The position numbers and the translations under genes were made by a program. A stretch of DNA of 64,000 nt from Aphrophora alni (lineage: Eukaryota; Arthropoda; Insecta; Hemiptera; Aphrophoridae): contig OY740768.1 of assembly GCA_963513935.1 (NCBI GenBank), forward strand, positions 61,186,004 through 61,250,003. The letters are read 5' to 3'. Shown one piece after another: positions 46,691-60,191 of the stretch (position 1 is the first letter of the stretch; each line of letters opens with the position of its first letter). The notes below the pieces were generated by a model, which saw only the letters and a list, made by a program, of their open reading frames with translations, searched no databases and was not told the origin of the DNA.

Positions 46691-48207
46691 CTGTGTTGCA
46701 GCATGAATCCGTTCCAAGTGTAGTACCGAGTTTTCTGTGTGCAGAAAACTACTACGTTCTGCACAGAACGGTGTTGTGAATAAAGATGAGATCCTAACCT
46801 AACCCGAGATATGTGTTCGAGCATGTATGAGTATGTGTAAATGTTTGAGTGTGTATATGTGTTTGTGCATGTGTGTTAGTCTACCACTAAAACTGACAGA
46901 ACGGTATAACCTTATAGAGAACAGTTTTTCCACCTATAGACATATCCTGATCAAGTCGACTGTGGTACTCGGATGTCCTTTTCCTTGTGCATATTTCCCA
47001 AAAATTGCTTTCTTTACCGCTTAAGGAAGCAACAAAATTCACGTGACCTGTAAATTTTGTGAATAACAAAGTTAACAAACTTAATTTTGCATGTTGATAT
47101 TTTGTTTGAACGTTTAATATGAATATTTTTGTTGGACTAGTGTATTAGATTTTCACACCTCTTAGTACCGGCTGTGGCTAAGAGAGTGCAGTATATATAC
47201 AAATATATTATATTACTTTTTATATAACTAGTAGTATTGTCATCAGCTCCAAAATGTTCAGAAAAGAGAGACCTTTAAAATGAGGTATCACACGACCTAT
47301 GTTTCTATTTGAAAATTTTCCAAAAACACCACCCTGCCCCCTAAAAGTGCCATTTTGGGTCATTGAGGAGCGTCGAAAATAATTTTCCTGAATTCTTTGG
47401 GGTCGAAAAAGGAGGGTTCTAATTGGAAGGATATTTTTATCTGGTTTCGTTTAGGCGCTACAGATAGTGTCCATGTGGTCTGAAACACCGGGTATATACA
47501 CTTTATCAAGCCAGTTGTTGATTTATGGTAGTCATTTCATTGCTCTAATCATGTTAATTAACAAAGTTTAGGGCGTTAATTACAATTAGTATTGGTTAAT
47601 CAATTTTAAAACGAATCTTTAAAGTTGTAAAAGAATTATAGTAATATCCGATGTGGATTTTTTCTTGACTATTTTGACCCACCATTTTGCATTTTCGCTT
47701 ATTTGACTGAAGGTAACTTAAAAACGGATTTAAATATTTAAAAAACTGATTTCATTTTTTTTCCCGTCTAATTTTACATGGACATTATGTATCACCTTCT
47801 CATTTAAAAAATGAATTTCATATCTCATAAGACTCATACATTTGGAGATATTAAGCCTTTTCCAGATCTTTCAAATACTCTGTATATCATACATTTTTTT
47901 TTGTAACTTGTCAAGATATAAAACTATTTTCAATTTAAAAAAAAGTAAAAGATTACTCGAAAGTTAGGCCTATTTTAAAAAATGTATCAAAAATAATAAA
48001 TATTCCAAACCCAACTTGTAACATACCATTACTTAAAGAAAAGAACATTAAATTGAACGGTGAATTTATAAATTTTCTATAATCATATATTTTAGAGTCA
48101 CGTAATAAAGAATGAGAAAAACTGTCTTTTACATCACAAAAATATCACCAACAAACTTCCATAAAATAGCAGGCATTTTTTTTTAGACTAGACAAACACC
48201 TACAATA
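46691..48207. other. Intergenic stretch
   Basis: No gene seen. Bases 47250-47890 have moderate complexity and may be an old transposon fragment; no ends or coding blocks were recognised. Confidence 0.4.
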
Positions 48208-49440
48208 TGTTCAGAAAGTAAGTTCCGTTTGGTAATAAAAACAAAACTAGTACAAATACAGAAACTAAAACTATTTATTGCAAAAAAACCTACTATTTTT
48301 GTATATAGATCCCACCATTTTATAGGCACAAGTTTTTGTATGCCTTCTTTATAAAACGTTCGCCTTTGTTGTCAACCATGTGGTAACATGTTTTTTGAGC
48401 TTGTCATCAATGTTGAAGTTTTGAAAACCAAGGAATGATATCAGATGCAAAAAAAGATAGGGGCGAGGTCAGAGCTGTAAGGAGGGTTGTCAAACTGGTC
48501 CCAGCCAAAGTCCTGTAAGAGTTGTTGTGTCACATTCATAGTGTGAAGTCGGGGATATTGTCATGAATCAAAACATTACAGTTTGTAAGCAATCCTCTTT
48601 GCTTTTTCTGTATTGAGCAACATAGTTTCCTAAGCATCTCTCAGTAAACATTTGCATTGATCGTTCCACCTCACAGTAAAAAATCCACCAGTAGAATGCT
48701 GTGTCTGCCCCAAAACACTGTGGACATGATTTTTCGGGTTGTTAAGATTTGCTTGGCTTTAATTTTTCTGGTGACGAAATGCGCCTCTATTGTATGTATG
48801 AATTGTCGTTTTGATTCAGGAGCTTCATTAGCGACCCAAGTCTCATCCCACGTTACTACCTGGCTCAGAAAGTCATCACCGTCTTTGTCATAACATTTCT
48901 AAAAGTCATCTGCACTGCCTTGATGCTATTTTTTTGTGTTGTTGCTCTGCAACAGTTTTTGGCATCCAACTAGTACAAAGTTTTTGAAAAAGCAGTTTTT
49001 ACTGAAACAATATCATGAAGAAGTGATCTTGAAATTTACGGACATTGCATAGAAAGAGCAGAAATTGTAAACTTACAGTTTTCCTTAATTTTTTTTTGGT
49101 ACTGTACGAACCAATTCATCACTAACCAAAGATGATGTTCACTTTGTTTGTCATCGTGTACTTGATCATGTGCTTCATTGAACCTGCTAAATCTGTCAAT
49201 GAATGTCGACGGGTTTAGTGTTCGTCACATTCAGAAAACGAATTACATATTTAATATCATAAGTTGGGGGGATTTTTATTTAACTTTCTAAACGAACACT
49301 ACAAAGCGTAACAACAAACAGAGGTATCAAAATGGTGTCATCTCCTTCTACTTGACTCAGAGCAACTACCGTGCATGAGCTGAACTGCAATCGCAGAGCT
49401 GCCACGGCAAGAAATACAAACTGAACTTACTTTCTGGACA
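48208..49440 (-). mobile_element. Decayed mariner element
   Basis: Ends are TA-flanked inverted repeats: on minus it begins TGTCCAGAAAGTAAGTTC (49440), and on plus the left end is TGTTCAGAAAGTAAGTTC (48208). The length of about 1.23 kb is normal for mariner. Minus-strand blocks include 'VVTWDETWVANEAPESKRQF' (first Asp region), 'NVLIHDN' (second Asp region) and 'DDKLKKHVTTWL' near the C-terminus. Frameshifts inactivate it. Confidence 0.85.
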
Positions 49441-49442
49441 TA

Positions 49443-50729
49443 CCTCCTAGTTGTGAAGATAAATCTGTATCAACAAAACAATAAATTGCTATAAATTAAA
49501 AAAATAATAAACTTATAAAACGTAACCTAAAGTGCAATAACGTAACCTGACTCAGCGACAGCATTACTAGCGCACAAAATGGCTATCTAGGACAATGACA
49601 AAACAATCAAGATTCTGTCAGGGAAGCCCGATTTTGAAGGTACAGTACAAACAAAATATTTACACTGCACAGACGTCCAATATGCCAAACGATAACTCTA
49701 AACTTTGCCTTTCCAACAGTATATAAATCGAAATATCATTAATCGATATTTAACATAAAGTGCGATTGTTGCAAATGGCACTGGCTTGGTTCATTTTGGC
49801 ATGCAATTTTAAAATGTCAGTATCTTATTAACTATAAGAGTGATGGTAATTTTAAAGGCACCATTCAAAAGAGAAATAAAAATACTATAAAATAATGTAG
49901 ACTTATAGAGTAGTTTGACAGAAATGTGGATTTGTAACAAAATAGACAAATATGATTTAATTTTTATCTTCTGCTACAACCGTTGTCGTGTTTATTGCTA
50001 GCGATGAAATACAGTAACATTAGTAATTTATTAAATTATTTTTATTACAATTAAGGAACTTTTAGTTATAAAAATTTGTAAATAGAGATCATACAATGAT
50101 ACTTCGATTATTGAAATAGGACAAATTTTAGTGGGTGAAATGTTGAATTGTAAAAAAAGTGATCTTACATTGCTGTTCTAGGTTTAATCTCGGTTTTTAT
50201 CAATCTCGATAATATGTGTTGAAAAATTTTCTTGTCCTCGTCACAAATTTAGAAATCATTTGCCAGACACCCTAACTATATAACATCATATAATTTTTAG
50301 CTAGAATTTAAACAATTTTCTCAAACTATTAAAGAAGAAACAGAGTTCTATTGTAAACTTCAAATTACTACTACAATTAGAAATGGTTGAGGTTACTCTC
50401 TTTAAACTTTTATACCAAATTAATGAATTGAAAAAAAGTTATGGCCAGTTGAGAATGAGAAATTTTAAAGTCATAAAAATAGCTATTTTACTCAAAATTT
50501 AAGACTCCCATTCCATTATATCAAATATTTATTACACATTAACAAGGACTTCATAAAGTATCCACTTATAACTCACATTAGACTGTAGGCCTTAACTGGT
50601 CAGTATGTGTTGTGAATGACAACAGAGAGTATTCATTCGCCTAGTTGTGATACTTTGTACATCAGTTTTATTTGTTTAATGCCTTTCTGACTTCAATAAA
50701 TCTGAGTTTTTAAATATTTTTTTATTTAA
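49443..50729. other. Intergenic AT-rich stretch
   Basis: No gene or element ends recognised. Confidence 0.5.
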
Positions 50730-51212
50730 ACACTTTGAAGCCTAAGCCCGAGTATACATCGGGCTGCGCTAAATAATTCTATACAATCGCGATGTCGGCA
50801 TATAATCGGGTCTCGGCACTTTTGCTTAGCTAATTGGTTTTTTATCTTTGCATGTCTTTGATTTTCGAATAGTCTGTGCTGTTGATACGGACTAAATATA
50901 AATATTATAAAGCTGATGCTAGGCAATGTAACACGTCTATGAGGAACGTAGCAGACGTTTGTTTAGTTCAAAGTTAGTGACTGAGTAATCAAGATTCGTT
51001 ATGTTTGTTTGTTGTTTTTCTTGAATACTAAATACTCTGAGTTATGGTGAACCCAGAATGTTCAGTACCCCTTTGTGTACCTGAATGTTTCAAACTGTAT
51101 CATACAAAGGCCAATTATATTTAGTGAAGTGCTGTGTAGCTATTTTTGTATGTGTGTGTATTTTACCCCTTTTCAAGACTAAGGAGTGTTGACTGTGAGT
51201 AAAATATCTATT

Positions 51213-51249
<37 letters not shown>

Positions 51250-51388
51250 GTTTTTTCTTTAGGTTTAAAATGATATATAATAAGTCATATATGATAAATA
51301 TAACAAATATCACAATTTTTTAAAAACATGTCCAAAACCCCTAGGCACAGTAGGAAAGCAGCGCATTAGAGAGTTAGGTTTCAAAGTG
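50730..51388. mobile_element. TTAA-flanked element (piggyBac-like family 3)
   Basis: TTAA at 50726-50729 and 51389-51392 flank inverted ends CACTTTGAAGCCTAA and TTAGGTTTCAAAGTG (14 of 15 match). The left end has one extra A. It is about 660 bp with no coding capacity and an (AT)n tract at 51217-51245. Confidence 0.75.
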
Positions 51389-51392
51389 TTAA

Positions 51393-54300
51393 AGGGAAAA
51401 TTTAGTTAACAACTTACTTCCCATAATAAATTACAGAAGTCCTACACCTCTGAATATTTTTCACAGGATGCACACACAGCTTTGTAAGATGACTTGATAG
51501 CTTTGCATCTTTTACAAGACAATTAATCTTTTTTACCTATTATAATGAGACGTCTATAAATATTTGGTGACCTGTTTTTCAGTGGCCATCTTCAGGTTTT
51601 TTCTATTTCAGTTTGGTGAAAGAGCTCACATCTTCGTCTCATCGAGTCCACACACTTTCGCTGGTCTCATTTATACTTTTAATCTTAATTCTAATTACGA
51701 GCCTACTCCACAAATAGTCTCCAACAATTAGCTATTGATACTATTGAGACCAATGGTCTGTTCTCTCGACAAGCGCTTCAAACTTTGCTAAATTTTCTAC
51801 CATATAACAGAGTAGCTAAGAATGCAAACCAATTCACATTTTTGACCAAGTATCACTTGTTGTTAACTAAGATGAATAAAATAACTTAAAACTTCTATAA
51901 AAAATACGGTTTTATTTACCATAACCCTTTAAAGTTAACACAAATTTCGCAATTGGCAACAATTGTATCACATTATTACTTAACAACATTACAGTAGGGG
52001 AGATTTTGATTACATACAAATACATAGAATAGTAATTATTGAGCTCATAAAAACTAAAGTACTGATAGTAAATTATTGAAATTATAATTATATATAAAAG
52101 AACCAGCTAATACTACATTTTATTAACATAAATTTATTAATATAAATTTAGTAATATTTCATTGATTAGTATACAGTTGAATTAATGAAAAACTATAAGA
52201 AATTAAAATCTTATATTGTGTACTTGGCTACGTTTAAAAAATAAACAAAATTTATATTTATAAGGCACCTAGGCATTTATAAATCTATGTACGTTAAATA
52301 TGTTTCAAGCAAGCAAAAATATTAAATATTTACAAAACTCTTCCACTAAACTGGAATGGCACGGGTTTGTGGTTGCAAAAACTTACATAGGGAATACAAT
52401 TTTTAAAATGCCAACTGTTAAAATATTTGATTATATACTTTAATGACTAAAATCTTTCCAATATTTTAATTGTTTAAATTCTCTAAAATAATTAAATTAT
52501 TGTCAAGTAAATATGTATATATAATAAAGAGTTACCATATAACACATGATTATGAAAAAATTTATTTAAGTAAATCAACAGATAAACTGGTTAAACAATC
52601 CTCCTAGGATTAAACTTGCAAATACAGGTGTATTAAACAACATATTGTATAAAGTAATCGTAAACTGGCAAGATATAACAATTAACAGTAACATATTTTA
52701 CAAAACTTAAATAACAAGATCTAACAATATCAACTTATAATAAACAATATGTTTTAACAAAATAAAGTAAACCAAAATTTGACAGCAAGAATAGCGAATT
52801 TAGTTAATAATGACAGAGATGAGTTTATTAATTAGTTTATTTTGTGAAGGGGGTTCTTAAATGAACTGAAATTTGTAATTTTTTAAAATTGTCTTTGATA
52901 AGCAATTCATATTGCACAACAGCTCATTTTGTGTGCAGTAAATGACATTAAAATAATGCATTCAACTTTGGTAGGTTACATCTTCAAATCTTTTTGACCT
53001 TAATGTTCATGGATTCAACTTTTTCCTGAATAAATTTCATAATGTTAGGTTAAAAGGTCTTATTTTCCTCATAATCTAACTTTTCCTTTCACAAATCTCT
53101 TTAATTATCTTTTACTAGTTTTAAGAAAAAAAAATCTATTGATAACAATTTTTATTTCTTGATCAATATTTACCAAATTTATCTCATCGTTTTATGCAAC
53201 TTTTAAAATATAAATTTATATGGGGTCATTTTTAGGGCAGTGGATAGAGGGTTTGAAATATAAAAAGATATGAAATTTCTGATTAGCTACAATTTAGTTA
53301 AAACTTAATCAACTCAAAACTTGGGGATCTTTATCTTACTAAGTAACTGTGATCCCCTTTCCACCAAGTAACACTCCCATTCTCTTTTCATATTATAATC
53401 CATCACATAGGCTAAAACTATTAAAGACTTTCAGAGCAACCCTATGTAGTATAAGGATTTATTTAACATAAATTATTATACCAAAATGATTGTTTCATTA
53501 TTATTTTTACAGTTATAATAATTATTAGTGTTTATCTCTTAGATATTATGTTATTTGTAACATTCAAAGTTACATAATTTACATTTGATTAACAATTTAT
53601 TTTGTCTGGTATAGTTAATTTTATTATGTCATGTAAAAATAAAATTAAAAAAATAATAAAATAAATAATAAAATATGATTGAGGTTTGGGGGAGGTGTCC
53701 ATCTAGATCCTATAATGGTTATTGCTTGGAGTCATAGACAAAACAAAGGGAGATTCAGAACCAAATTATAAGTTACAGAAAACATCATGTTCTAAAACAT
53801 CAATTAACATGGTATTTATATTAATATTGTAGTTTTTTATTCAACTAATTAACAAACATATATTAACTTCTAATCCTAAGAATATACATTCTGTATAGCA
53901 AACAAGTAAGATTTTAATATTTTTAAACCTCCAATTATTGTTTGTATAAAGATGGCAAAAATATATTATGACAAAACTAAAATATAAAATTGATCCTACA
54001 CTATTGCAAAAAGAAAATTAGTGTTATTTTTCAGTTTTCTTTAAACTGTTATTAAAACTTTCTGAAATTATTAGGCTATATTCGGTTTACTTTATTTGAG
54101 GCTTTTAAGTTTTAACTTTAAAATATTTTTGTATAGCATCACAACAAATATCATACACACAAATAAATGTATCCAAATAAGATTTATCTAAATAAGTATT
54201 TTTTGTCACTTTTCCATGTCAGAACACTAGAGATCATACATAACATACAATGACTAGGACTGAAGATAACATTGTCTTACTTATTCTGTACTTTAAATAC

Positions 54301-55050
54301 ATACTTTACATTCAATGTGAGCAAATCTTATATAACAAATAGCCAACAAACTATGCCTACATAATGTTAAATTTACTTGAAATATCCTAAAAACATGGAA
54401 TTTTTAAATACACAACTGTCTACTCCTAAAACGATAGCATACAATCAAAATGTATTAGTGTAAAAGATATAAGAAATATAAAATATTTATTGTAATTATC
54501 AAAAGAAACCATAAAACCAACCATAATTGTCCTACAAAAAGCAAAATACCATAGAAAACATAACATTTGTTATAATAAATTAACACAAAAAATTTAAAAA
54601 AATAATATAAAAAGAAAATTGTCTGTCTAACGATTCTGAATATTTATAGTTACAATCTTAATAATTGTTTACAATAACTCTCTAAAGTTTAATTTGAAAA
54701 TTTCCTACAACTTCCCAGAAATATTACACACACACACATACACATATACACAAAATGATAAACATCAATAAAATTTTTTAAATGGAAGATTAATTTTAAC
54801 GGAAATATGTATATTTTATAAGCGTTTTATATTTTAAATATCAAATCACTGACTGCCTTAAACTTAACAAATTAAAATTAGTAATGGGAAGAGTTTTTGA
54901 CATTAATCAGTACCTTAAATGATTGAAATTCACTTTAGATTGAATACCCACTGGTTTTACGGAATCTTTTATAAAACATTGGAACATATTTATTTGCTTC
55001 TGTAGATTCATTCTTTGAAAAATTGAATAATTAAATTAACAGAATATTAT
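51393..55050. other. Long AT-rich intergenic stretch
   Basis: About 3.6 kb without coding blocks, element ends or tandem arrays that I can recognise. Bases 51440-51720 are slightly richer in G and C. Confidence 0.5.
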
Positions 55051-55056
55051 TTTATT
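55051..55056 (-). terminator. Poly(A) signal of the minus-strand gene
   Basis: AATAAA on the minus strand (TTTATT on plus), 85 bp past the stop codon at 55142. Confidence 0.5.
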
Positions 55057-55141
55057 CACACAATTTAATCAATCAAAACAAGGATCTGTACAATTTTAGC
55101 AGGAGATGGGGAGGGGGAAGGTAATGCACAAGAAAGGTCTA

Positions 55142-55261
55142 TCATGAATTTTTTAATTTTCCATTTGTTATTGTAGAATTACCAACAGCCATGGAGGCAG
55201 CTTCTTTAGCAGCACGCTCTAAGCTTTTTTCTACAAAGGTCTTGTACACTGGTTTCATGAA
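55142..55261 (-). CDS. Last exon of the minus-strand gene
   Basis: 39 codons plus TGA. A pyrimidine-rich tract and TTACAG precede it on the minus strand. The frame stays open upstream for 27 more codons, but that stretch is hydrophobic intron read-through ('FCILVVFYINFFFFL'). Confidence 0.6.
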   Translation of the reverse strand, partial: FMKPVYKTFVEKSLERAAKEAASMAVGNSTITNGKLKNS

Positions 55262-57631
55262 CTGTAAGAAAAAAAAGAAGTTAATGTAGAAAACAACTAA
55301 AATGCAGAACAATATTTGTCTTCTGAAATTGAGACATTCCATTAATTTTAAACATTGTTTAAATCAAAAAACATTAGTCAAAATTTAATACAATAAATAT
55401 CTAACTGGTTTCAAAATGATTATTCATTTAAGGAAGAAAAAAAATTATGAGTGGAGTTTTATTATTACACTAGCAATTTTGCTATAAATATACAATATTG
55501 AATCAAATGACCTATATATTAGTGGAGTTATTGGTCAGACATTATCTATATCCAGTTGGCTGATAAAAATATTTTTTAATATAATTGTATCCTCTTCAAT
55601 ACCAGTTATTAGGAAAGAGATAAAAGAAAAAATTCACCATTTTGAACTTTATAGAATATTGAATTTTTATGTCACCAAATTTGTTTGGTTTGATGATATT
55701 ACCTGTTACTGTTGTGCCAGATTATCTGATGTATTGATGGGTTTAATCTTCTGCTTTTATTACACATTACCTGGGTGTAGAATTACTTGTAAGTAGTTTA
55801 AATTACATTTTTTCCTTCTATAATAGGCGAGCGGTGCACCCCCAAAAAGACGCATAGAATAACGAGATGGCTGACAATCGAGAAGACGCCATATTGAAAC
55901 CTGTTGGGATTGATAAATCATGTCATTGCAAACAAAAAACCTTAATGACATTTTTTCGTTCCAGCGGTCAGTAATTTGTTATTAACCAAAAACTTGCAAA
56001 ATTAAGAGAAATGAAAAAATCGTTACACTGATCGACTTATTAGATAAATTGGCAATAAAACGTGCGCAGATAAAAATTAAAGGATTTCCCGATAAAATGG
56101 CAGGAGTCAAAAAGATGAAAGCACACATTGTTAGACAATTATCTCAAAAAGAATGTTCACCTAATGAATATTTCACTCACTCCCTTCACGATAAATCTGC
56201 CTGGTAATCCGCAAATTTCACGATTTTTATATTGCAAATCTCACAAAGAAAAAACTAATTATCAAGATTAAAAAAAAAAAAAAAGCCTGAAAGTAGATCC
56301 TATCACTGAAAGACGAGTAATTTGCACTACGAAAAATTTAAAAAAAAACTGAAAGAAGCGGAGAAATTTTTTTTGTTTTGTAAATTGCAGTTTTTAGTCA
56401 TTTTTCGGCCTTTAATCGCTCGTAACTTGAAAACGAAGCATTTTTTAAAAAAAGCGACAAGAGTCAAAAAGTGTTTCTTTTTGTCCAATTTATCTAATAA
56501 GTCGATCAGTGTAACGATTTTTTCATTTCTCTTAATTTTGCAAGTTTTTGGTTAATGACAAATTACTGACCACCGGAACGAAAAAATGTCATTAAGGTTT
56601 TTCGTTTGCAATGACATGATTTATCAATCCCAATGGGTTTCAATCTGGCGTCTTCTTGGTTGTCGGTCATCTCGTTTTTCTATGCGTCTTTTTGGGGGTG
56701 CACAGCTTGCCTATAAATGTTAATTGTTATCAACATAATTATGCCATAAGCTGTGTTAACATTTTTAAGTATCTAAGGTATAATAAGTATTATTTGAAAC
56801 AATTTTAATAAACATTAAGATGTGTCGTGTTTCTTAGGACATTGTAAAGGTTCGTTTTAAAATAAGAAAAAGATTTATAATTTAACATATGTTCATCTTT
56901 TTTATCCATAACTCTTGAAAACGACTTTACCAAGGCTTAGCATAAAGGTGTAAGTCAGTAATCAACTTGTTGACCTGATTAGTTGTTTATTAAATAGACA
57001 TAAAATACTTCTGTTTCTCCTAAAAATGAGAGAATAAGTAAAATCTTCATCTTTTTAGAGGTTAATATATTTTTAAACTGGAGATATTTATTTCACATAA
57101 AACTCACTTTCAAGTAAGTGTAGTGAAATAGTTATTGTATCAACAACAAAAAGTTATCAACAAACAAAACAAGTATAGGTAGATACCAAGACCTAGACTT
57201 AAATAAACATTTCACACATCATAAATATAAAGTCAAAAATAATAATAATAATGACAGCCCATATTAGTAATATATATAGTTACATTTATAGCCCATAAAA
57301 AAAAGAAGAAAAAAAAAGTAAAATAAAACAAATTCTTTGTTTTGATATTTTATTATTTTTAGAGACTTTTCTAATTGGAAATTTTTTATATAACAATGTT
57401 TAAACATTTTCTTATGGAATATATCACTTTACAAATTTAAATTAACACAAATACAATTGTTCACATTTTCAAGGGAAAAGATGGAATATAATAATATCTT
57501 TTAAAAGGAAGTATATAGAAAACAAAGCTTTGAAGAACCAGATAATTATTGTTTTTAAACGTACATTGTCCCATATGAGATTTGCGACTTCATCCAGCTG
57601 CTCACCCATTTCTCTAAGTTCTCCACTATAC
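55142..57631 (-). CDS. C-terminus of an unrecognised gene (two exons, 5' incomplete)
   Basis: Exon 57565-57631 (acceptor CTTTACAG, donor GTACGT) and exon 55142-55261 (acceptor TTCTTACAG, stop TGA) join in phase 0 and encode 61 residues: an acidic helix 'YSGELREMGEQLDEVANLIW', then 'DNFMKPVYKTFVEKS', 'ERAAKEAASMA' and a polar tail ending 'GKLKNS'. The pattern suggests helices near a C-terminus. I do not recognise the family. The first of the two exons starts with the third base of a codon, so more exons exist at higher coordinates or beyond the window; I could not find them. The intron holds a foldback element. The gene faces the FKBP-like gene tail to tail. Confidence 0.6.
55824..56714. mobile_element. 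Foldback element with ~230-bp inverted arms
   Basis: The left arm (about 55824-56053) and the right arm (about 56486-56714) are inverted copies with few differences, starting AGGCGAGCGGTGCACC and ending GGTGCACAGCTTGCCT. The centre (56054-56485) has no coding capacity. The element lies in the last intron of the minus-strand gene. Its superfamily cannot be assigned from the ends. Confidence 0.85.
56717..57564. other. Intron of the minus-strand gene, distal part
   Basis: AT-rich and non-coding; nothing recognised. Confidence 0.5.
57565..57631 (-). CDS. Penultimate exon of the minus-strand gene
   Basis: 67 nt: one base plus 22 codons, ending in ...GACAAT before donor GTACGT. Alternative frames contain stops or lose the join. 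Codon composition is less AT-rich than the flanks. Confidence 0.6.
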
Positions 57632-58230
57632 CTGTAAAGAGAGGTAAATTAGTGAACAAGACAAGGTTTCAGAAATAAGATGTTATCATTTTTACAATTT
57701 GAATAAAGTTTTCTAAACATTATTTCTCCGTCATTGATTTCATAACTTAGTCACTGAAATGTCATCTTTTTACGAATAAAGTGTTTGTTGTGGATAATTT
57801 TATATATTCTTTCATTTGGTAATTGTTTCCCCTTGTAAAATTTCACAGTAGTTTAGGGTATACAGAAGTCTAATTCAAGAATTTTTTATGCAGCTAGCTG
57901 TACTTTTTAATAAAAATGCAAAAAAGAAAGAAAAATAGTTGCTAGGATCTTACAAAATCAAAAGAAAACTTAGGTTTATGAAATAAAATTAGATAAAATG
58001 TTGAATTTCTGTTGTAGGTTAGTATTTATTTTCATGCTTAAATTCATGTTTATTGTCTTTACTTTTATTACATATTATCACTTAAAGTAATTAATTTATA
58101 AATATCTGAATAACAGTTTTCTCATATGTATTTCTTAAAGGAGAAAAGTTAGTAGAGAATTAAATATTTACCAACAGGTTTTTAGAAATTTATGAGTATT
58201 TCCTGGCCTAAAGAAAAAAATCAGGCTTAA

Positions 58231-60191
58231 CCCTAGAGCCGTCACTCGACCCAAGTTCGGGTCGAGTGTTGACGCATGGTTTAGTTCACCGATTCTAAAA
58301 CACGTATTTTGCAATTCAACATTACGCCCATTACGAATCGTCCTATCGCAATAAATAAAATACCGTTGGAAAAATACCACAAAACGTTATAAATAATATT
58401 CCAAAAATTGCTGAAGTTCGCATAGTTTTTATGCGTAAAATCAAAGATTTGAACTGTGCGGTTTAAAGTAAAAGCGACGCCATTTTTTGTCATATGATCA
58501 CAAATCTATTTTTCTGTCAAACAGGTCAACCAAAACACTGTTCTGTAGATCACATCTTTCTGTTTCTATCCGTGGTTTACAAATTGTTCTATGTGTCGTA
58601 GATCGCAAGATATTTCTACTTGACCATAGTAGTTACCTAACCGAACGAATTTCACTTGGCATTCGGAGCAGTTTACTAAATAAGATAATCGATTATTTAA
58701 TCGATATTTTGTAACCGATCTTTACAGTATATTGTAGAGGAGATTTCATTCTACAAGTTGGTATTACTTGATATATCCTAGAGTTACTTTGAGGTTTTTG
58801 TTTTCAACTCGGAATGTAGCTAAGTTTGAGACATAAATTGAAATGGTAAGGCGTGGCGCTTTTTTGGGATTATATATTTCCCTTATTCTGAAGTTTGTAT
58901 ATAAATTGTGTATACAAGTTTATACTAGTATATGTGTTTTTATTTCTAAAGTTAATTTTTTTGAGTGAAGTTCTAGTTTTTGAATGGTTTATATTTGGGA
59001 TAACCTAGAGGTAAGTTGTAACCTAGGCCTAAAAGCAAATTTTCTTATATTGACAGTTTTATTTGATTATACAAGTGAATATGTGTGTTATTATTTGTAA
59101 AGTTTATTGTTTTAGTGAAATCTAGTGATTTTGTCTTAGGTCTAGCTTTAGATTGTTACTAGTTAGGCCTAAATTGTCGAGGTTTCAAACCTAACCTCAC
59201 TATGTCGATTACCACATCTTACAGGAAAACGTATTTTTTTTTTACCAATAGTTATTCACATTTATACTAGAAAACGTTTGTAATACTTGAAAAAAATGTA
59301 AAACAAAATTTTTTATTATCAATTGGACTTTGAAGTGAATCAATTAGTCTTCGATTTTTTTTGTTCTTTGCCATACTGACTCCAAAATTATTTTTCAAAC
59401 TTTTTATTCATTACACTACTAAATTCTATGAACCTTTCTGAATATAATGATATATAGAAGTTGGTTTTTCATAAATATTACAATGTTTGGCGATTTTTTG
59501 AAAATAAATTCAACAAATTCCCTTTTTGCATAAAACAATTTCTGTATTTTTGAAAATGTAACAATTCCCCCCCCCCCCTAAATATATTCACAAATCTCTA
59601 GTAATAGTTGAAAAAATTCCAATTTTTTTTGTATGGTGTACATTACTATTTCTGTGAAATTCTCCCCTTTGTTACTTTTCCGATTTTTGGCTATTTGATT
59701 AATAACTCCAAATGTTTTACATCTAACATTTTTTTCACTACACAGCTAAATTTTATGCACCTTTCTGAATATAATGATATATAGAAGTCGTGTTTTCCAT
59801 ATATGTAACTATTTTAAGTGATTTTTTGAAAACAAAATCCCTTTTTCCTAATTTTTTTTTAAATGTAACAAATTTTTTATTTTTTATTTCTAAATATATT
59901 CACAAATATTACACAAAACTTTTGTATATCTTGGAAAAAGGTGGTAAACTATTGATTTTGGATGATACAGGTTTTTCTGAAAAATTTTAACTTCATTTTT
60001 TGACATCTAACATACTTACTCCAAAACCGTTAAAAAAAATATATATATATATATTACATAGATGAATTCTATGCATCTTTCTGAGAAAAATGATGTCATA
60101 TAAGTTAGGTTTTGTATAAAAATAATATTTTTTATGACTTTTTAAGAAAACAAAACTTTTACAAAACCTTTAACATACGCCGGTTACAGGG
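58231..60191. mobile_element. TTAA-flanked element (piggyBac-like family 4) with internal tandem repeats
   Basis: TTAA at 58227-58230 and 60192-60195. Ends are CCCTAGAGCCG on the left and CGCCGGTTACAGGG on the right (CCCTGTAACCGGCG when inverted), an imperfect inverted pair starting CCCT. The element is about 1.96 kb with no transposase. Its right half is built of long tandem repeats. Confidence 0.6.
59390..60160. repeat. ~320-bp tandem repeat, about 2.4 copies
   Basis: The marker 'CTTTCTGAATATAATGATAT' occurs at 59434 and 59761, and a diverged 'CTTTCTGAGAAAAATGATG' at 60077, giving spacings of 327 and 316 bp. Flanking text (AAATTYTATG before, a poly-T/AAAACAAA stretch after) repeats in the same order. 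A weaker piece may extend left to 59220. Confidence 0.82.
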
